Below, piece after piece: positions 1-7,487 of a DNA stretch of 12,543 nt. Every line of letters starts with the position of its first letter. Position 1 is the first letter of the stretch. Position numbers and translations under genes: made by a program. The notes beneath the pieces are model-generated. The model was not told the DNA's origin. It did no database searches and was given only the letters and a program-made list of their open reading frames with translations. Source of the stretch: an uncultured Oscillospiraceae bacterium (GTDB taxonomy: Bacteria; Bacillota; Clostridia; Oscillospirales; Oscillospiraceae); the NCBI GenBank assembly GCA_900754515.1, contig CAAEDD010000021.1:1-12543 (forward strand), given 5' to 3'.

Positions 1-90
1 TTCCTGCTCATGCACGCCATGGGCCCCAATGTCGCCGGTGTCATCGGCTCCGCCATCGCCGCCGGTTTCCTCCTCTCCGTCTTCGGATGA
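1..90 (+). CDS. Na+-translocating decarboxylase beta subunit, C-terminal fragment
   Basis: The window opens inside a gene; frame 1 reads 29 residues to a TGA at 88-90. The visible tail (FLLMHAMGPNVAGVIGSAIA then AGFLLSVFG) is the very hydrophobic, Gly/Ala-rich last membrane segment typical of the OadB/GcdB/MmdB family, in which the MGPNVAGVIGSA stretch is highly conserved. These integral membrane subunits couple decarboxylation of oxaloacetate, glutaconyl-CoA or methylmalonyl-CoA to Na+ export. Which substrate applies cannot be told from the beta subunit alone, because specificity lies in the alpha subunit outside the window. The next gene is PEP carboxykinase only 21 nt downstream with no terminator between, which makes oxaloacetate the more attractive guess. 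Family assignment is by recognition of the C-terminal motif only. Confidence 0.8.
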   Translation, partial: FLLMHAMGPNVAGVIGSAIAAGFLLSVFG

Positions 91-111
91 AAGACTTTTA
101 GGAGATAGACT

Positions 112-1695
112 ATGAAAGAGATACGTCTGGCAGATATCTGCATTGCCGGCAGAGGACAGATATTTCATAATCTGTCGGTTCCCCAGCTGGTAGCTCAGGC
201 CCTGCAAAGAGGCGAAGGTACCCTCACGGACACCGGGGCATTCAACGTGAATACTGGCAAATATACCGGGCGCAGTCCGGAGGATAAGTTCATTGTGGAT
301 TCTCCGGCGGTACATGACAATATAGATTGGGGCGAAGTAAACCATCCCATCTCAAAAGAGCACTTCAGACTCATCAAATGCAAGATGCACGCCTATCTGC
401 AAAATAAACCTTTGTTTATTTTTGACGGTTTTGCCGGGGCCCGCCCCGGTTCCCGCCTGGCCTTCCGGTTTATTAATGAATATGCCTATCAGAATCTTTT
501 TGCACATCAGCTTCTTATCCGGCCAAATGAAGAGGAGCTGGAAAACTTTGAGCCTGACTATACCGTCATCTGTGTTCCCGGTTTTTCCTGTATTCCCGAG
601 TATGACGGGGTACATAGCGAAACGGCAATAATTATTGATTTTGAATCCAGGATCGTGTTGATTGCCGGCAACCTGTACTGCGGTGAGATGAAGAAAGCTG
701 TGTTCACCGTTATGAACTATGAGCTCCCAAAAGCAGGCATACTCCCTATGCACTGCTCCGCCAATATGGATGTGAGAGGAAGTACGGCGCTGTTCTTTGG
801 TCTGTCCGGAACCGGCAAGACAACCCTCTCCTCCTCCGCCGACCGTCTGCTTATAGGAGACGACGAACATGGTTGGGATGACCATGGAATATTTAATCTG
901 GAGGGCGGATGCTATGCCAAATGCATAGATCTTGACCGGGAAAAGGAGCCGGAAATTTTTGGAGCCATAAAGTTTGGTGCAGTTCTTGAAAATGTCATTG
1001 CTTCCCCGGACGGAATTCCAGACTATGGGGATCACACGCTGACCTACAACACCAGGGCAGCTTATCCCCTAAGTCATATAAGCTGCGTCTCTCCAGATGG
1101 CTGCGGGAATGTACCCGGCACCATTATTTTCCTAACAGCCGATGCCAGTGGAGTATTGCCGCCCATATCCCGCCTCAGCCCTGACAAGGCCCTGTATTAC
1201 TATATGTCTGGCTATACGAGCAAGATATCAGGCACTGAACGGGGCATTTCCCATCCTGTGGCAACTTTTTCTGCCATGTTCGGCGCACCCTTTTTTCCTC
1301 TTAAGCCTGAAGTGTACATACGTCTGCTATACAGTAAGCTGAAGGAGAGCGGCGCAAAAGTTTTCCTTGTAAACACTGGATGGTGCGGGGGTACTGCCGA
1401 TGCCGTACCAAGGCTTAGCCTGAAATACACCCGCTTAATGGTGGAAGCAGCTGTAAGCGGAGCCTTGGACAACTGTGAATACCGCCACGACGTCCAGTTC
1501 GGTCTGGATATCCCCTTCGGCTGCCCGGAAGTGCCGGACAGTATGCTTGATCCGTCCCTGCTGTGGAAAAACAAGTCTGAATACGAACGACAAAGGCGTT
1601 GGTTGCTGGATGCCTTTGCGGAAAATTTTCAGAGGAAATATTCGGATGTGGATATCTGTACCTGGAAAATCAATCCGGAAAGCCGGCAGCCGTGA
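112..1695 (+). CDS. pckA: Phosphoenolpyruvate carboxykinase (ATP)
   Basis: Interconverts oxaloacetate + ATP and PEP + CO2 + ADP in the cytoplasm; in fermenters it may also run in the carboxylating direction. The 527-aa length is normal for the ATP-type family. Visible motifs: TGRSPEDKFIV at 52-62 (Arg54, substrate binding), GEMKK at 191-195 (Lys195), HCSAN at 214-218 (His214), the P-loop GLSGTGKTTLS at 230-240 (Lys236, Thr237), kinase-2 metal-binding LIGDDEHGWDD at 247-257 (Asp250/251), NTRAAYP with Arg315, and FSAMFGAPF at 386-394. All catalytic residues of the E. coli enzyme have counterparts. The adenine-site loop is unusual: NTGWCGG at 421-427 is followed by TADAVPRLSLKYT, so the usual G-K before the conserved Arg (434) is V-P, while Arg434 and Thr440 are kept. 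ATG 112 is preceded by AGGAG at 100-104 with 7 nt spacing. It is probably cotranscribed with the upstream decarboxylase subunit and the downstream DUF1275 gene. Confidence 0.97.
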   Translation: MKEIRLADICIAGRGQIFHNLSVPQLVAQALQRGEGTLTDTGAFNVNTGKYTGRSPEDKFIVDSPAVHDNIDWGEVNHPISKEHFRLIKCKMHAYLQNKPLFIFDGFAGARPGSRLAFRFINEYAYQNLFAHQLLIRPNEEELENFEPDYTVICVPGFSCIPEYDGVHSETAIIIDFESRIVLIAGNLYCGEMKKAVFTVMNYELPKAGILPMHCSANMDVRGSTALFFGLSGTGKTTLSSSADRLLIGDDEHGWDDHGIFNLEGGCYAKCIDLDREKEPEIFGAIKFGAVLENVIASPDGIPDYGDHTLTYNTRAAYPLSHISCVSPDGCGNVPGTIIFLTADASGVLPPISRLSPDKALYYYMSGYTSKISGTERGISHPVATFSAMFGAPFFPLKPEVYIRLLYSKLKESGAKVFLVNTGWCGGTADAVPRLSLKYTRLMVEAAVSGALDNCEYRHDVQFGLDIPFGCPEVPDSMLDPSLLWKNKSEYERQRRWLLDAFAENFQRKYSDVDICTWKINPESRQP

Positions 1696-1740
1696 GAATC
1701 TCCTTGAATTTGCAGGCAGAAAGGAGGGAGTCCCGGCCAT

Positions 1741-2418
1741 ATGGGCAATGGCGATTTGAGCAAAAACTACAGGGTGTCACTGACCTTTGCCGGTGTTGGC
1801 GGTTTTTTGGAGGCATACACCTTTGTTACTCGTGATGAGGTGTTTGCAAATTCTCAGACCGGCAATATCGCCAGGCTAGGTATAAATTTTGCCCAGGGGA
1901 ATTTTCCGATGGTCTTTCGCTATCTTATCCCAGTAGTAATTTTTGTACTGGGTGTCAGCCTTTCCCTGCGGCTGAAAACTGTGATGAGCAGTACGGAACA
2001 TCATCTTCTGTCCTATGGACAAATTATAGTTATAACTGAAATGCTGCTAATCATTGTCACCGGTTTTATTCCCGAGGATAAAATGGACGTTCTTGCCACA
2101 GCGCTGGTATCCCTGGTCTGCGCGATACAGGTGGAGAGTTTCCGTCAGTTTGGTGAAAATTCCTTTTCATCCACTATGTGTACGGGAAACCTTCGTCTGG
2201 GTACGGAAAGGCTGAATAAGTTTTTCTCTACCGGGGATAGGAATTATCTGCGCACGGCGCTGAAATATTACGGCATTGATGCAGTCTTTGCCGTTTTTGC
2301 CGCTATCGGCTACTGGATAACTTTCAGGCTGGGAACAAAGGCCGTCTGGTGCAGCCTATTCATGCTGTCGGCCCTGCTGCTTGTATTTACCGTCGAAAAC
2401 TTTTACTCCGGAAAATAA
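1741..2418 (+). CDS. DUF1275 / YoaK-family membrane protein
   Basis: An integral membrane protein of 225 aa. The family hallmarks are visible twice: near the N-terminus GGFLEAYTFVTRDEVFANSQ followed by TGNIARLG (residues 20-47), and in the second half VESFRQFGENSFSSTMCTGN (131-150) followed by LRLG. Both contain the (S/T)x(M)xTGN signature typical of DUF1275 proteins. About six hydrophobic segments can be counted. The biochemical role of the family is not established; transport has been proposed only from topology. The ATG is preceded by AAGGAGGGAG (1721-1730) with about 10 nt spacing, and the gene follows pckA by 45 nt without a terminator, suggesting cotranscription. Nothing in the sequence ties it mechanistically to oxaloacetate metabolism. 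Confidence 0.9.
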   Translation: MGNGDLSKNYRVSLTFAGVGGFLEAYTFVTRDEVFANSQTGNIARLGINFAQGNFPMVFRYLIPVVIFVLGVSLSLRLKTVMSSTEHHLLSYGQIIVITEMLLIIVTGFIPEDKMDVLATALVSLVCAIQVESFRQFGENSFSSTMCTGNLRLGTERLNKFFSTGDRNYLRTALKYYGIDAVFAVFAAIGYWITFRLGTKAVWCSLFMLSALLLVFTVENFYSGK

Positions 2419-2493
2419 TACTATTATGGCAGAAACATTGTCCTGTCTTTCGCTGGAATACAAGCGCTAAAAAATCGTCAAGTATAGGTCAAA

Positions 2494-2535
2494 ACAGCGC
2501 CATCACGAACAACAGATTGTTCGTAATGGCGCTGT
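2494..2535 (-). terminator. Long hairpin between convergent operons, likely terminator of fbp
   Basis: A 19-bp stem (arms 2494-2512 and 2517-2535) encloses a 4-nt loop. The only imperfection is C2504/A2525, which on the minus strand becomes a G-U wobble, so the minus transcript forms an uninterrupted stem. On the minus strand the stem ends in TTTT (complement of 2491-2494); on the plus strand it is followed by GAGCCTG with no T-run. It therefore best fits termination of fbp, though it could also protect the 3' end of the converging pckA/DUF1275 transcript. Directly adjoining it, GAGCCTG (2536-2542) and CAGGCTC (2576-2582) form a second, wide inverted repeat. Confidence 0.65.
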
Positions 2536-2621
2536 GAGCCTGTTAATAGTATAAAAACCTTTAGTCGTCCATATTCAGGCTCAATCAGCAGGAGTACCCT
2601 GGCGATTCCTGTAAGAATGAT

Positions 2622-4616
2622 TCATCTGCTCCTGTGATCTTCAGCGACGGCGCCGTCGCGGTAGGCATCCAGCAATAGTCTCAGATCGTCAATTCGCATC
2701 TGGAGCTCCCGCCCGATATCAGTCTCCAGTATTTTCTGCCGGTTTTCCATCCGCTCAAAAATATTGGTAGACGAGGAGATATCATAGTTCTCCCGAATGG
2801 CCTTCTCCCGCCCGGCAAAGGGCTGATGGGCCACTATGCGGTAGGAGTGGGAATTATAAATCAGCGTGTAACCTGCAATGCCGGAGGTAGGCTGGTAGGC
2901 CTTGCAGAAGCCGCCGTCGATGACTATGAGCTTTCCGCCGCCTTTTATCGGGCTTTCCCCTTTCCGGGCTTTCACCGGCACGTGGCCGTTTATTATGTGG
3001 CAGTGTGGTCCCTCTAGACCAAATTCCCCGAGAATAAAGTTGCAGACCTCCGGGTCCTCGTACAGGCTATAGTAGGCATTTTTCGGCTCGGCCCAGGCAC
3101 TCTCATCGCTGATAAGCCGGCGTTCAAAGGTAGTCATCCTATCTCTGCCGAAGATGGGGCTGTTGCGCCCGGCCCAGAGGAACCACAAGAAATCCATCCC
3201 CAGCTTCCGCTCCGGCGTCCCCGGTTTATAGTAGTAGGCCTGGCGGGCAGCAGCGTCGGCCCGGTCCAGAAAATCCTTCCCTTTACGTTCCACCCCATCC
3301 AGGCAGAAGCTCATCAGCTCCCCATCCTTTGTAAGAGGAATGCAGCCGTGGAAGAGCAGATTCCCGTTGTATATCTTATAGAGACTGCCCTTGGAGTATA
3401 AAAAACGCACATGTTTCTGCAGCTTTTCACTGCGTTGGAAAGATGCTGTGAGCTGGTCGATAACTGCGCTCTCCTCTTCCGTCAGAGCGTAGGGGTCATT
3501 CGGGTCCACAGTTGGAAAATCCGTATCTTCCAGAGTATAGGTCACGCCGTCTATGGTGATACACTTATTGTCGTAATCTATCTTGTCCAGCAGCAGACGG
3601 TCATCCATAGCATACTCCGGATGACGAAGGATCTTCTGTCCTTCCAACTTAAAGAGTATGACGGTGATAGCCTTGTGCATGCGGGCTGACAGCAGCTTGT
3701 CTTTTTCCGAATAGCTGTCTGCATCATCCCCGGTGAGCTTGACGGCGAAACGGGACACGTCGCAGTCCCGGTACACATCGTTGGCAAACACAGACAGCGG
3801 GCGCAGAGAGATGCCGTAGCCGGTCTCCACCACCTCCAGATTGTTGTAGTGTATTGAGTTTGCCAGCACCGTGGCCACCATGGTACGGCTGCCGGAGGCG
3901 GCGCCCATCCACAGGATATCGTGGTTGCCCCACTGGATATCCACACTGTGGTAGTTCAGAAGAGAGTCCATGATAATATCAGCCCTGGGTCCCCGGTCAA
4001 AGATATCCCCCACCAGATGCAGATGGTCCACCGCCGCCCACTTTATGAGGGCACACACGGCAGCGATAAAGTCCGGAGCCTGGCCGATATCAATTATGGT
4101 GGCAATGATGTTTTCAAAATAGTCCCGCTTATCCACCTCTTCTCCATGGGTGTACAGCAGTTCTTCAATGATATAGGCATAATCAGGAGGCAGGGCCTTG
4201 CGGACCTTGGAGCGGGAATAGCGCTCCGACACCAGGCGGCAAACCTCAATGAGCCGGTGAAGGGTTATCCTGTACCACTCCTCCAAATCCTCGATTTGTG
4301 GCTTGAGCTGCTCCAGCTTTTCCTCCGGATAGTAAATAAGGGTAGCCAGTTCGTCCAGCTCCGCCCTGGGCACTGAGGTCTTGAACAGCACATCCAGCCG
4401 TTCCCGCACCACGCCGGAGCAGGAATTCAGGATATGCAGGAAAGCCTCGTGTTCACCGTGTACATCGGAGATGAAATGCTCGCAACCCTTCGGCAAATTC
4501 AATATTGCCTGGAGATTTATTATCTCTGTGCCGGCCTCCCGGACCGTGGGGTACTGGCGGGACAACATTTTCAGATAATGCAGCTGCTCTTCAGTATAGC
4601 TTCGGTGGGCCTTCAT
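2622..4616 (-). CDS. fbp: Fructose-1,6-bisphosphatase class III
   Basis: Hydrolyses fructose-1,6-bisphosphate to fructose-6-phosphate, the committed phosphatase step of gluconeogenesis, in the cytoplasm. The 664-aa length matches the large class III enzymes of Firmicutes (Bacillus subtilis Fbp is about 670 aa). It carries the calcineurin-like metallophosphatase signature in order: ISDVHGEHE at 49-57, LVGDIFDRGPRAD at 201-213 and QWGNHDILWMGAASGS at 228-243, giving the Asp, His and Asn ligands for a di-metal centre. The start ATG (4614-4616) is preceded on the minus strand by AAGGAGAG (complement of 4623-4630) with about 6 nt spacing. The gene lies 160 nt downstream of lysR on the same strand, but a separate promoter candidate sits in that gap. 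Its proximity to pckA puts two gluconeogenic enzymes side by side in convergent orientation. Confidence 0.97.
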   Translation of the reverse strand: MKAHRSYTEEQLHYLKMLSRQYPTVREAGTEIINLQAILNLPKGCEHFISDVHGEHEAFLHILNSCSGVVRERLDVLFKTSVPRAELDELATLIYYPEEKLEQLKPQIEDLEEWYRITLHRLIEVCRLVSERYSRSKVRKALPPDYAYIIEELLYTHGEEVDKRDYFENIIATIIDIGQAPDFIAAVCALIKWAAVDHLHLVGDIFDRGPRADIIMDSLLNYHSVDIQWGNHDILWMGAASGSRTMVATVLANSIHYNNLEVVETGYGISLRPLSVFANDVYRDCDVSRFAVKLTGDDADSYSEKDKLLSARMHKAITVILFKLEGQKILRHPEYAMDDRLLLDKIDYDNKCITIDGVTYTLEDTDFPTVDPNDPYALTEEESAVIDQLTASFQRSEKLQKHVRFLYSKGSLYKIYNGNLLFHGCIPLTKDGELMSFCLDGVERKGKDFLDRADAAARQAYYYKPGTPERKLGMDFLWFLWAGRNSPIFGRDRMTTFERRLISDESAWAEPKNAYYSLYEDPEVCNFILGEFGLEGPHCHIINGHVPVKARKGESPIKGGGKLIVIDGGFCKAYQPTSGIAGYTLIYNSHSYRIVAHQPFAGREKAIRENYDISSSTNIFERMENRQKILETDIGRELQMRIDDLRLLLDAYRDGAVAEDHRSR

Positions 4617-4664
4617 TAAAATCTCTCCTTACCGGTTCTCTTCGGTATATAGCAGGGCAAACGC

Positions 4665-4680
4665 ACTGCCTTGAGGCAGT
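4665..4680 (-). repeat. Perfect 6-bp inverted repeat in the fbp leader
   Basis: ACTGCC (4665-4670), loop TTGA, GGCAGT (4675-4680). It lies about 35 nt upstream of the fbp ribosome binding site and just downstream of the candidate -10 box, where it could be a repressor operator or an mRNA leader hairpin. GC dinucleotides on both sides extend the stem with a 2-nt bulge. Function is inferred only from position. Confidence 0.4.
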
Positions 4681-4692
4681 ATGCTTATTTTT

Positions 4693-4722
4693 ATTGTATC
4701 ATATCAAAAGCAAAAATGAAAC
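4693..4722 (-). promoter_or_regulatory. Candidate fbp promoter
   Basis: On the minus strand TACAAT (complement of 4693-4698) is a good -10 match, preceded by a T-rich tract. The -35 is poor: GTTTCA (complement of 4717-4722) at 18 nt. An alternative in the same tract is TTGATA with CATACT as -10. The choice is uncertain, but the AT-rich 4681-4720 block is the only promoter-like segment between lysR and fbp. Confidence 0.3.
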
Positions 4723-4776
4723 CGCCAAGCAGCGGAAAACCTGCTCTCCTGGCCCTATATTTCATGTCCTGTTTTT

Positions 4777-5715
4777 TCAGCGCTCTGCTTCCTTGTTGTG
4801 TCTTTCATAGATCATGTTTATGAATGCCTGCATTTCCGGAGTAATGTAACGGTTCCTTTTTATCAGTATGGAATCTACACCATAGACAGGGGGTGCCTCA
4901 CACTTCTTTTCTATAAGGTCAAACCTCCTCATTAGATCCGGATGGGTGCTGCTTGTCCACATATAGCAGCCATCCACATGGGAGAGCATGTCCATCAGCG
5001 TACCCCGGTCTGTCACCAGAATCAGTCTTTTTTCCTCAGGACGGTTAAAGTAGTTGTGGAACCGGGTATCCGAGAAAGGGTACATTGGAGTCTCATAGTC
5101 TCCGTGAAGCACCTCCGGATATGGCTCCAGCATTTTGGGAGTGATAACCGGCTTACCGGCCAGAGGATGGGCTCTGGACAAGAGGACGACGTAGGGGATG
5201 GGCGGCAGCTTAAAAGCCTTCAGATCCTTTTTCCCTGCCATTTTCAGATAGTGCTGCTCATCATAGGTGTTGGCTCTGAGAATCCCTATATCGGCTTCCC
5301 CGGAAGCCACCTCGTTTACAACGGAAAAATTTGTGCTTTCCCTGAGCTTGATTCTGAATGATCCGGGTTCCTTCAAAGCCGCATTGATATAGTCTGCGGT
5401 ATCCAGGCTTATAAAAGAGGAGCGGGCAGTCACAACCGATAAAATCCGGCTGGACTTGTCCCCGGTTTTATATTGGTTCTGAAGGTGCTCAAACCGGGAG
5501 ACTATGTCTGAGGCATAGGCAAGAAACTCCTCCCCGGCCTCGGTTGGGACAACTCCGGCCTTGGTACGATGAAAAATCTGTATGCCGATCTCCCCTTCCA
5601 GATCCTTTATTACGGAACTGAGATTGGGCTGGGCCTGATATAGTTTCTGGGCTGCTTTGGATATTGAGCCGCATCGGTAGGTTTCAACTGCATAAATCAG
5701 CTGCTGTATGTTCAT
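4777..5715 (-). CDS. LysR-family transcriptional regulator
   Basis: A 312-aa protein with the standard LysR layout: an N-terminal winged helix-turn-helix at about residues 2-60 (core SISKAAQKLYQAQPNLSSVI, then KDLEGEIGIQIFHRTKAG) and a periplasmic-binding-protein-like effector domain from about 90 to 300. The reading frame extends to a GTG at 5719-5721, but AAGGAGG (complement of 5723-5729) is only 1 nt from that GTG and an ideal 7 nt from the ATG at 5713-5715, so the ATG is the start. It is divergent from the small-protein/symporter/hydrolase run, the classic arrangement in which a LysR protein controls its divergent neighbour and itself. The likely effector is the transported compound or its hydrolysis product (inference). 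No recognisable subfamily name can be given. Confidence 0.95.
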   Translation of the reverse strand: MNIQQLIYAVETYRCGSISKAAQKLYQAQPNLSSVIKDLEGEIGIQIFHRTKAGVVPTEAGEEFLAYASDIVSRFEHLQNQYKTGDKSSRILSVVTARSSFISLDTADYINAALKEPGSFRIKLRESTNFSVVNEVASGEADIGILRANTYDEQHYLKMAGKKDLKAFKLPPIPYVVLLSRAHPLAGKPVITPKMLEPYPEVLHGDYETPMYPFSDTRFHNYFNRPEEKRLILVTDRGTLMDMLSHVDGCYMWTSSTHPDLMRRFDLIEKKCEAPPVYGVDSILIKRNRYITPEMQAFINMIYERHNKEAER

Positions 5716-5745
5716 AAACACGCCTCCTTATCACTGGGCATCTCA

Positions 5746-5774
5746 AGGATACCATATGAAATTTTATATATCAA
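5746..5774 (-). promoter_or_regulatory. Candidate lysR promoter
   Basis: On the minus strand TTGATA (complement of 5769-5774) and TATCCT (complement of 5746-5751) are separated by exactly 17 nt. The -35 matches consensus at 5 of 6 positions and the -10 at 4 of 6. Transcription would start near 5739, leaving a leader of about 24 nt that carries the AAGGAGG site. Confidence 0.5.
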
Positions 5775-5793
5775 CATATAATCTACATATTAA

Positions 5794-5819
5794 ATCAATT
5801 TAACACATTGATGTATAAT
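5794..5819 (+). promoter_or_regulatory. Candidate LysR operator and activator-dependent promoter
   Basis: A perfect palindrome, ATCAAT-N7-ATTGAT (5794-5812), directly abuts a consensus TATAAT -10 at 5814-5819. There is no recognisable -35 at 16-18 nt (TTAAAT at 5790-5795 is the best, 3 of 6). Each arm pairs T and A at 11-nt spacing (T5795-N11-A5807, T5799-N11-A5811), compatible with LysR-type T-N11-A boxes. A strong -10 without a -35, next to a dyad, is typical of activator-dependent promoters. It would drive the operon beginning at 5863. Confidence 0.45.
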
Positions 5820-5862
5820 TGTGATGAGAAGGAGAGAAATATAGAAAAAGGAGGGAAAACAT

Positions 5863-5994
5863 ATGGGTTACGGAGTGTCGGTTCTAATATTTTGCCTCGG
5901 TGTATGCACATCTGCCGGCCTGGTAGGATACGTGATTCACGGGAATAAAAAGTACAAGATTTCAGCACCGGGCAAAGAAGAGGAAGAAAAGTAA
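5863..5994 (+). CDS. 43-aa single-span membrane protein preceding the symporter
   Basis: A small gene read directly from the sequence: ATG 5863 to TAA 5992-5994. It has one hydrophobic segment, about residues 4-25 (GVSVLIFCLGVCTSAGLVGY then VI), followed by a basic turn HGNKKYK and an acidic tail ending KEEEEK. By the positive-inside rule the C-terminus should be cytoplasmic. The ribosome binding site AAGGAGGGAAAAC (AGGAGG core at 5849-5854) is excellent, spaced about 8 nt from the ATG. It is the first gene after the candidate promoter and ends 35 nt before the symporter. SSS transporters in some bacteria are encoded beside very small accessory membrane proteins, but this sequence does not match a named family I can recall. 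Accessory function is inference from context. Confidence 0.75.
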   Translation: MGYGVSVLIFCLGVCTSAGLVGYVIHGNKKYKISAPGKEEEEK

Positions 5995-6029
5995 AAAAGA
6001 ATACAAGATAACAAAAGGGAGGAAAACCT

Positions 6030-7469
6030 GTGGAGGTTTTTATTTCTGCACCGTTGGCGCTGGTCATCGTCGGCGCTCTGTCCGTAATGCTTTTGTCATT
6101 CGGCTTCTTTATAGGAAAGAGAATCAAGAAAGATTCCAATGATTATCTGTATGCCGGCCGCAATGTTGGTCTTGCCCTGAGCACGGCTACCCTGATAGCC
6201 GCCTGGGTTACCGGCAACACTACCATGTCCGCCCCTGAGCAGGGCTACACCATCGGCATTCTGGCCTGCTTTGGCTATGCCACTGCCGGTCTGAGCCTTT
6301 GTATTTTTGCCCCCCTCGCCCTTAGGATAAAGAAAATCATGCCCCACGGATGCACCAGCGGCGACTTTGTCCGCTGCCGTTACGGCAAGGCTGTGTGGGT
6401 TGTGTTCCTTCTTATTTCCGCCTGGTACTTTGTGGGCTTCCTGATGACTCAGGCAATGGCTGGCGGCATTCTTCTCCAGTCCCTTTCCGGACTTGAGTAC
6501 CACATCGGTATGCTGCTGATCATGGTAGTCTGCACAATATACACCCTCAAAGGCGGACTCAAAGCTATCCTTTCCACTGACTTCATTATGGCAATGCTTA
6601 TCCTTGTCATGCTGCTTGTCACCGCTGTCCTTGCTTTCTTCAAGTTCAGCCCCGCTCAGGTATATGACGGAGTCATGGCCAACAAGCCCGAACTTATGAA
6701 CGTTCTGTCCAGTGTGGGCATTATGTATCTGGGCAGCAACTTCCTGTTTGCTACCGGTGAGATTTTCCACAGCAACATTTGGTGGCAGAGGATTTACGCC
6801 GCCAAGGAAAAGGTCACCTTCCGCTCCTTTATCCTCAGCGGTCTGATCTGGACCACCGTCCCCATCATAGCCGGTTCCCTGGCCTTTGTCGCCGTGGCCG
6901 AGGGCTATGTGGTACCCCAGGTTAACATGGTATTCCCCATCGTTGTAAGCAAACTGCTTGGACCTGCCGGCGCGGTTCTGGTTCTTATCATCATCTACAG
7001 CGCCCTGGCTTCCACCGTCAGCTCCGTGCTGACCGCCTCTTCCAACCTGTTGGTCCAGGATATCTATAAGCGGGCCTTCAGGCCCAATGCCACCGACGAG
7101 CAGATAGTAAAGTATGTCCGCTACACCATCGTCGGTATGGCCGTTGTCACTGTTATCCTGGTCTGGAATCAGCCGGCCAGTATGTACCAGGTGCTGTATC
7201 TCACCGGCTCTGCCGTTGCCGCGACTATCTGGCCCATTGCTTTGGGCATTTACAACAGCCATGTGAACAGGAAGGCAGTATTTGTGGCGATGCTCTGCAG
7301 CGTTGGTTTTGGCCTGGTTGCATATTTCACCATCTCCTCCTACGCCGCTCCTGTGGTATCCGCCCTGGTGGGTCTTATAATAATCAGCATTGGTACAAAG
7401 ATTTCTCCTGACAACAGCTTTAGTTTCGATCAGCTGGATGAGCAGGTAACCGCAATCTCCAACAAATAA
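6030..7469 (+). CDS. Sodium:solute symporter (SSS family)
   Basis: A 479-aa integral membrane protein with about 13 hydrophobic spans. SSS features: DYLYAGRNVG near residues 38-47 before the first core helix, LIAAWVTGNTTMSAPEQGY (55-73), the conserved WWQRIYAAK loop (251-259), and YSALASTVSSVLTASSN (323-339) followed by LLVQDIYKRAF, where the Ser-rich helix corresponds to the TM8 Na+ site (Na2) of the LeuT-fold members and QDIYKR is a common SSS ending. It starts with GTG at 6030, supported by AGGGAGG at 6016-6022 with 7 nt spacing; no better in-frame ATG exists upstream. It is flanked within 35 nt and 18 nt by two tiny membrane-protein genes. Substrate is unknown; the downstream amidohydrolase and amidase suggest an amide or N-acyl compound (inference). 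Confidence 0.93.
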   Translation: MEVFISAPLALVIVGALSVMLLSFGFFIGKRIKKDSNDYLYAGRNVGLALSTATLIAAWVTGNTTMSAPEQGYTIGILACFGYATAGLSLCIFAPLALRIKKIMPHGCTSGDFVRCRYGKAVWVVFLLISAWYFVGFLMTQAMAGGILLQSLSGLEYHIGMLLIMVVCTIYTLKGGLKAILSTDFIMAMLILVMLLVTAVLAFFKFSPAQVYDGVMANKPELMNVLSSVGIMYLGSNFLFATGEIFHSNIWWQRIYAAKEKVTFRSFILSGLIWTTVPIIAGSLAFVAVAEGYVVPQVNMVFPIVVSKLLGPAGAVLVLIIIYSALASTVSSVLTASSNLLVQDIYKRAFRPNATDEQIVKYVRYTIVGMAVVTVILVWNQPASMYQVLYLTGSAVAATIWPIALGIYNSHVNRKAVFVAMLCSVGFGLVAYFTISSYAAPVVSALVGLIIISIGTKISPDNSFSFDQLDEQVTAISNK

Positions 7470-7487
7470 GAAAGGAGCAAGACAAAA

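Noticed and set aside
352..1035. Minus-strand reading frame of 227 codons opposite pckA
   Set aside because: It lies wholly antisense to a gene with full catalytic motifs, has no family features, and arises from codon-position bias.
3921..4376. Plus-strand reading frame of 151 codons opposite fbp
   Set aside because: Antisense shadow of the class III phosphatase; no ribosome binding site or domain.
4722..4735. CCGC/GCGG stem followed by T-rich sequence after lysR on the minus strand
   Set aside because: Only 4 bp with a broken T-run; too weak to call a terminator.
5716..5721. Upstream GTG start for the LysR gene
   Set aside because: The AAGGAGG site is only 1 nt from this GTG but 7 nt from the ATG at 5713-5715.
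6096..7262. Minus-strand reading frame of 388 codons opposite the symporter
   Set aside because: Its translation is a low-complexity, Gly/Asp/His-rich mirror of the hydrophobic symporter codons, with no recognisable domain.
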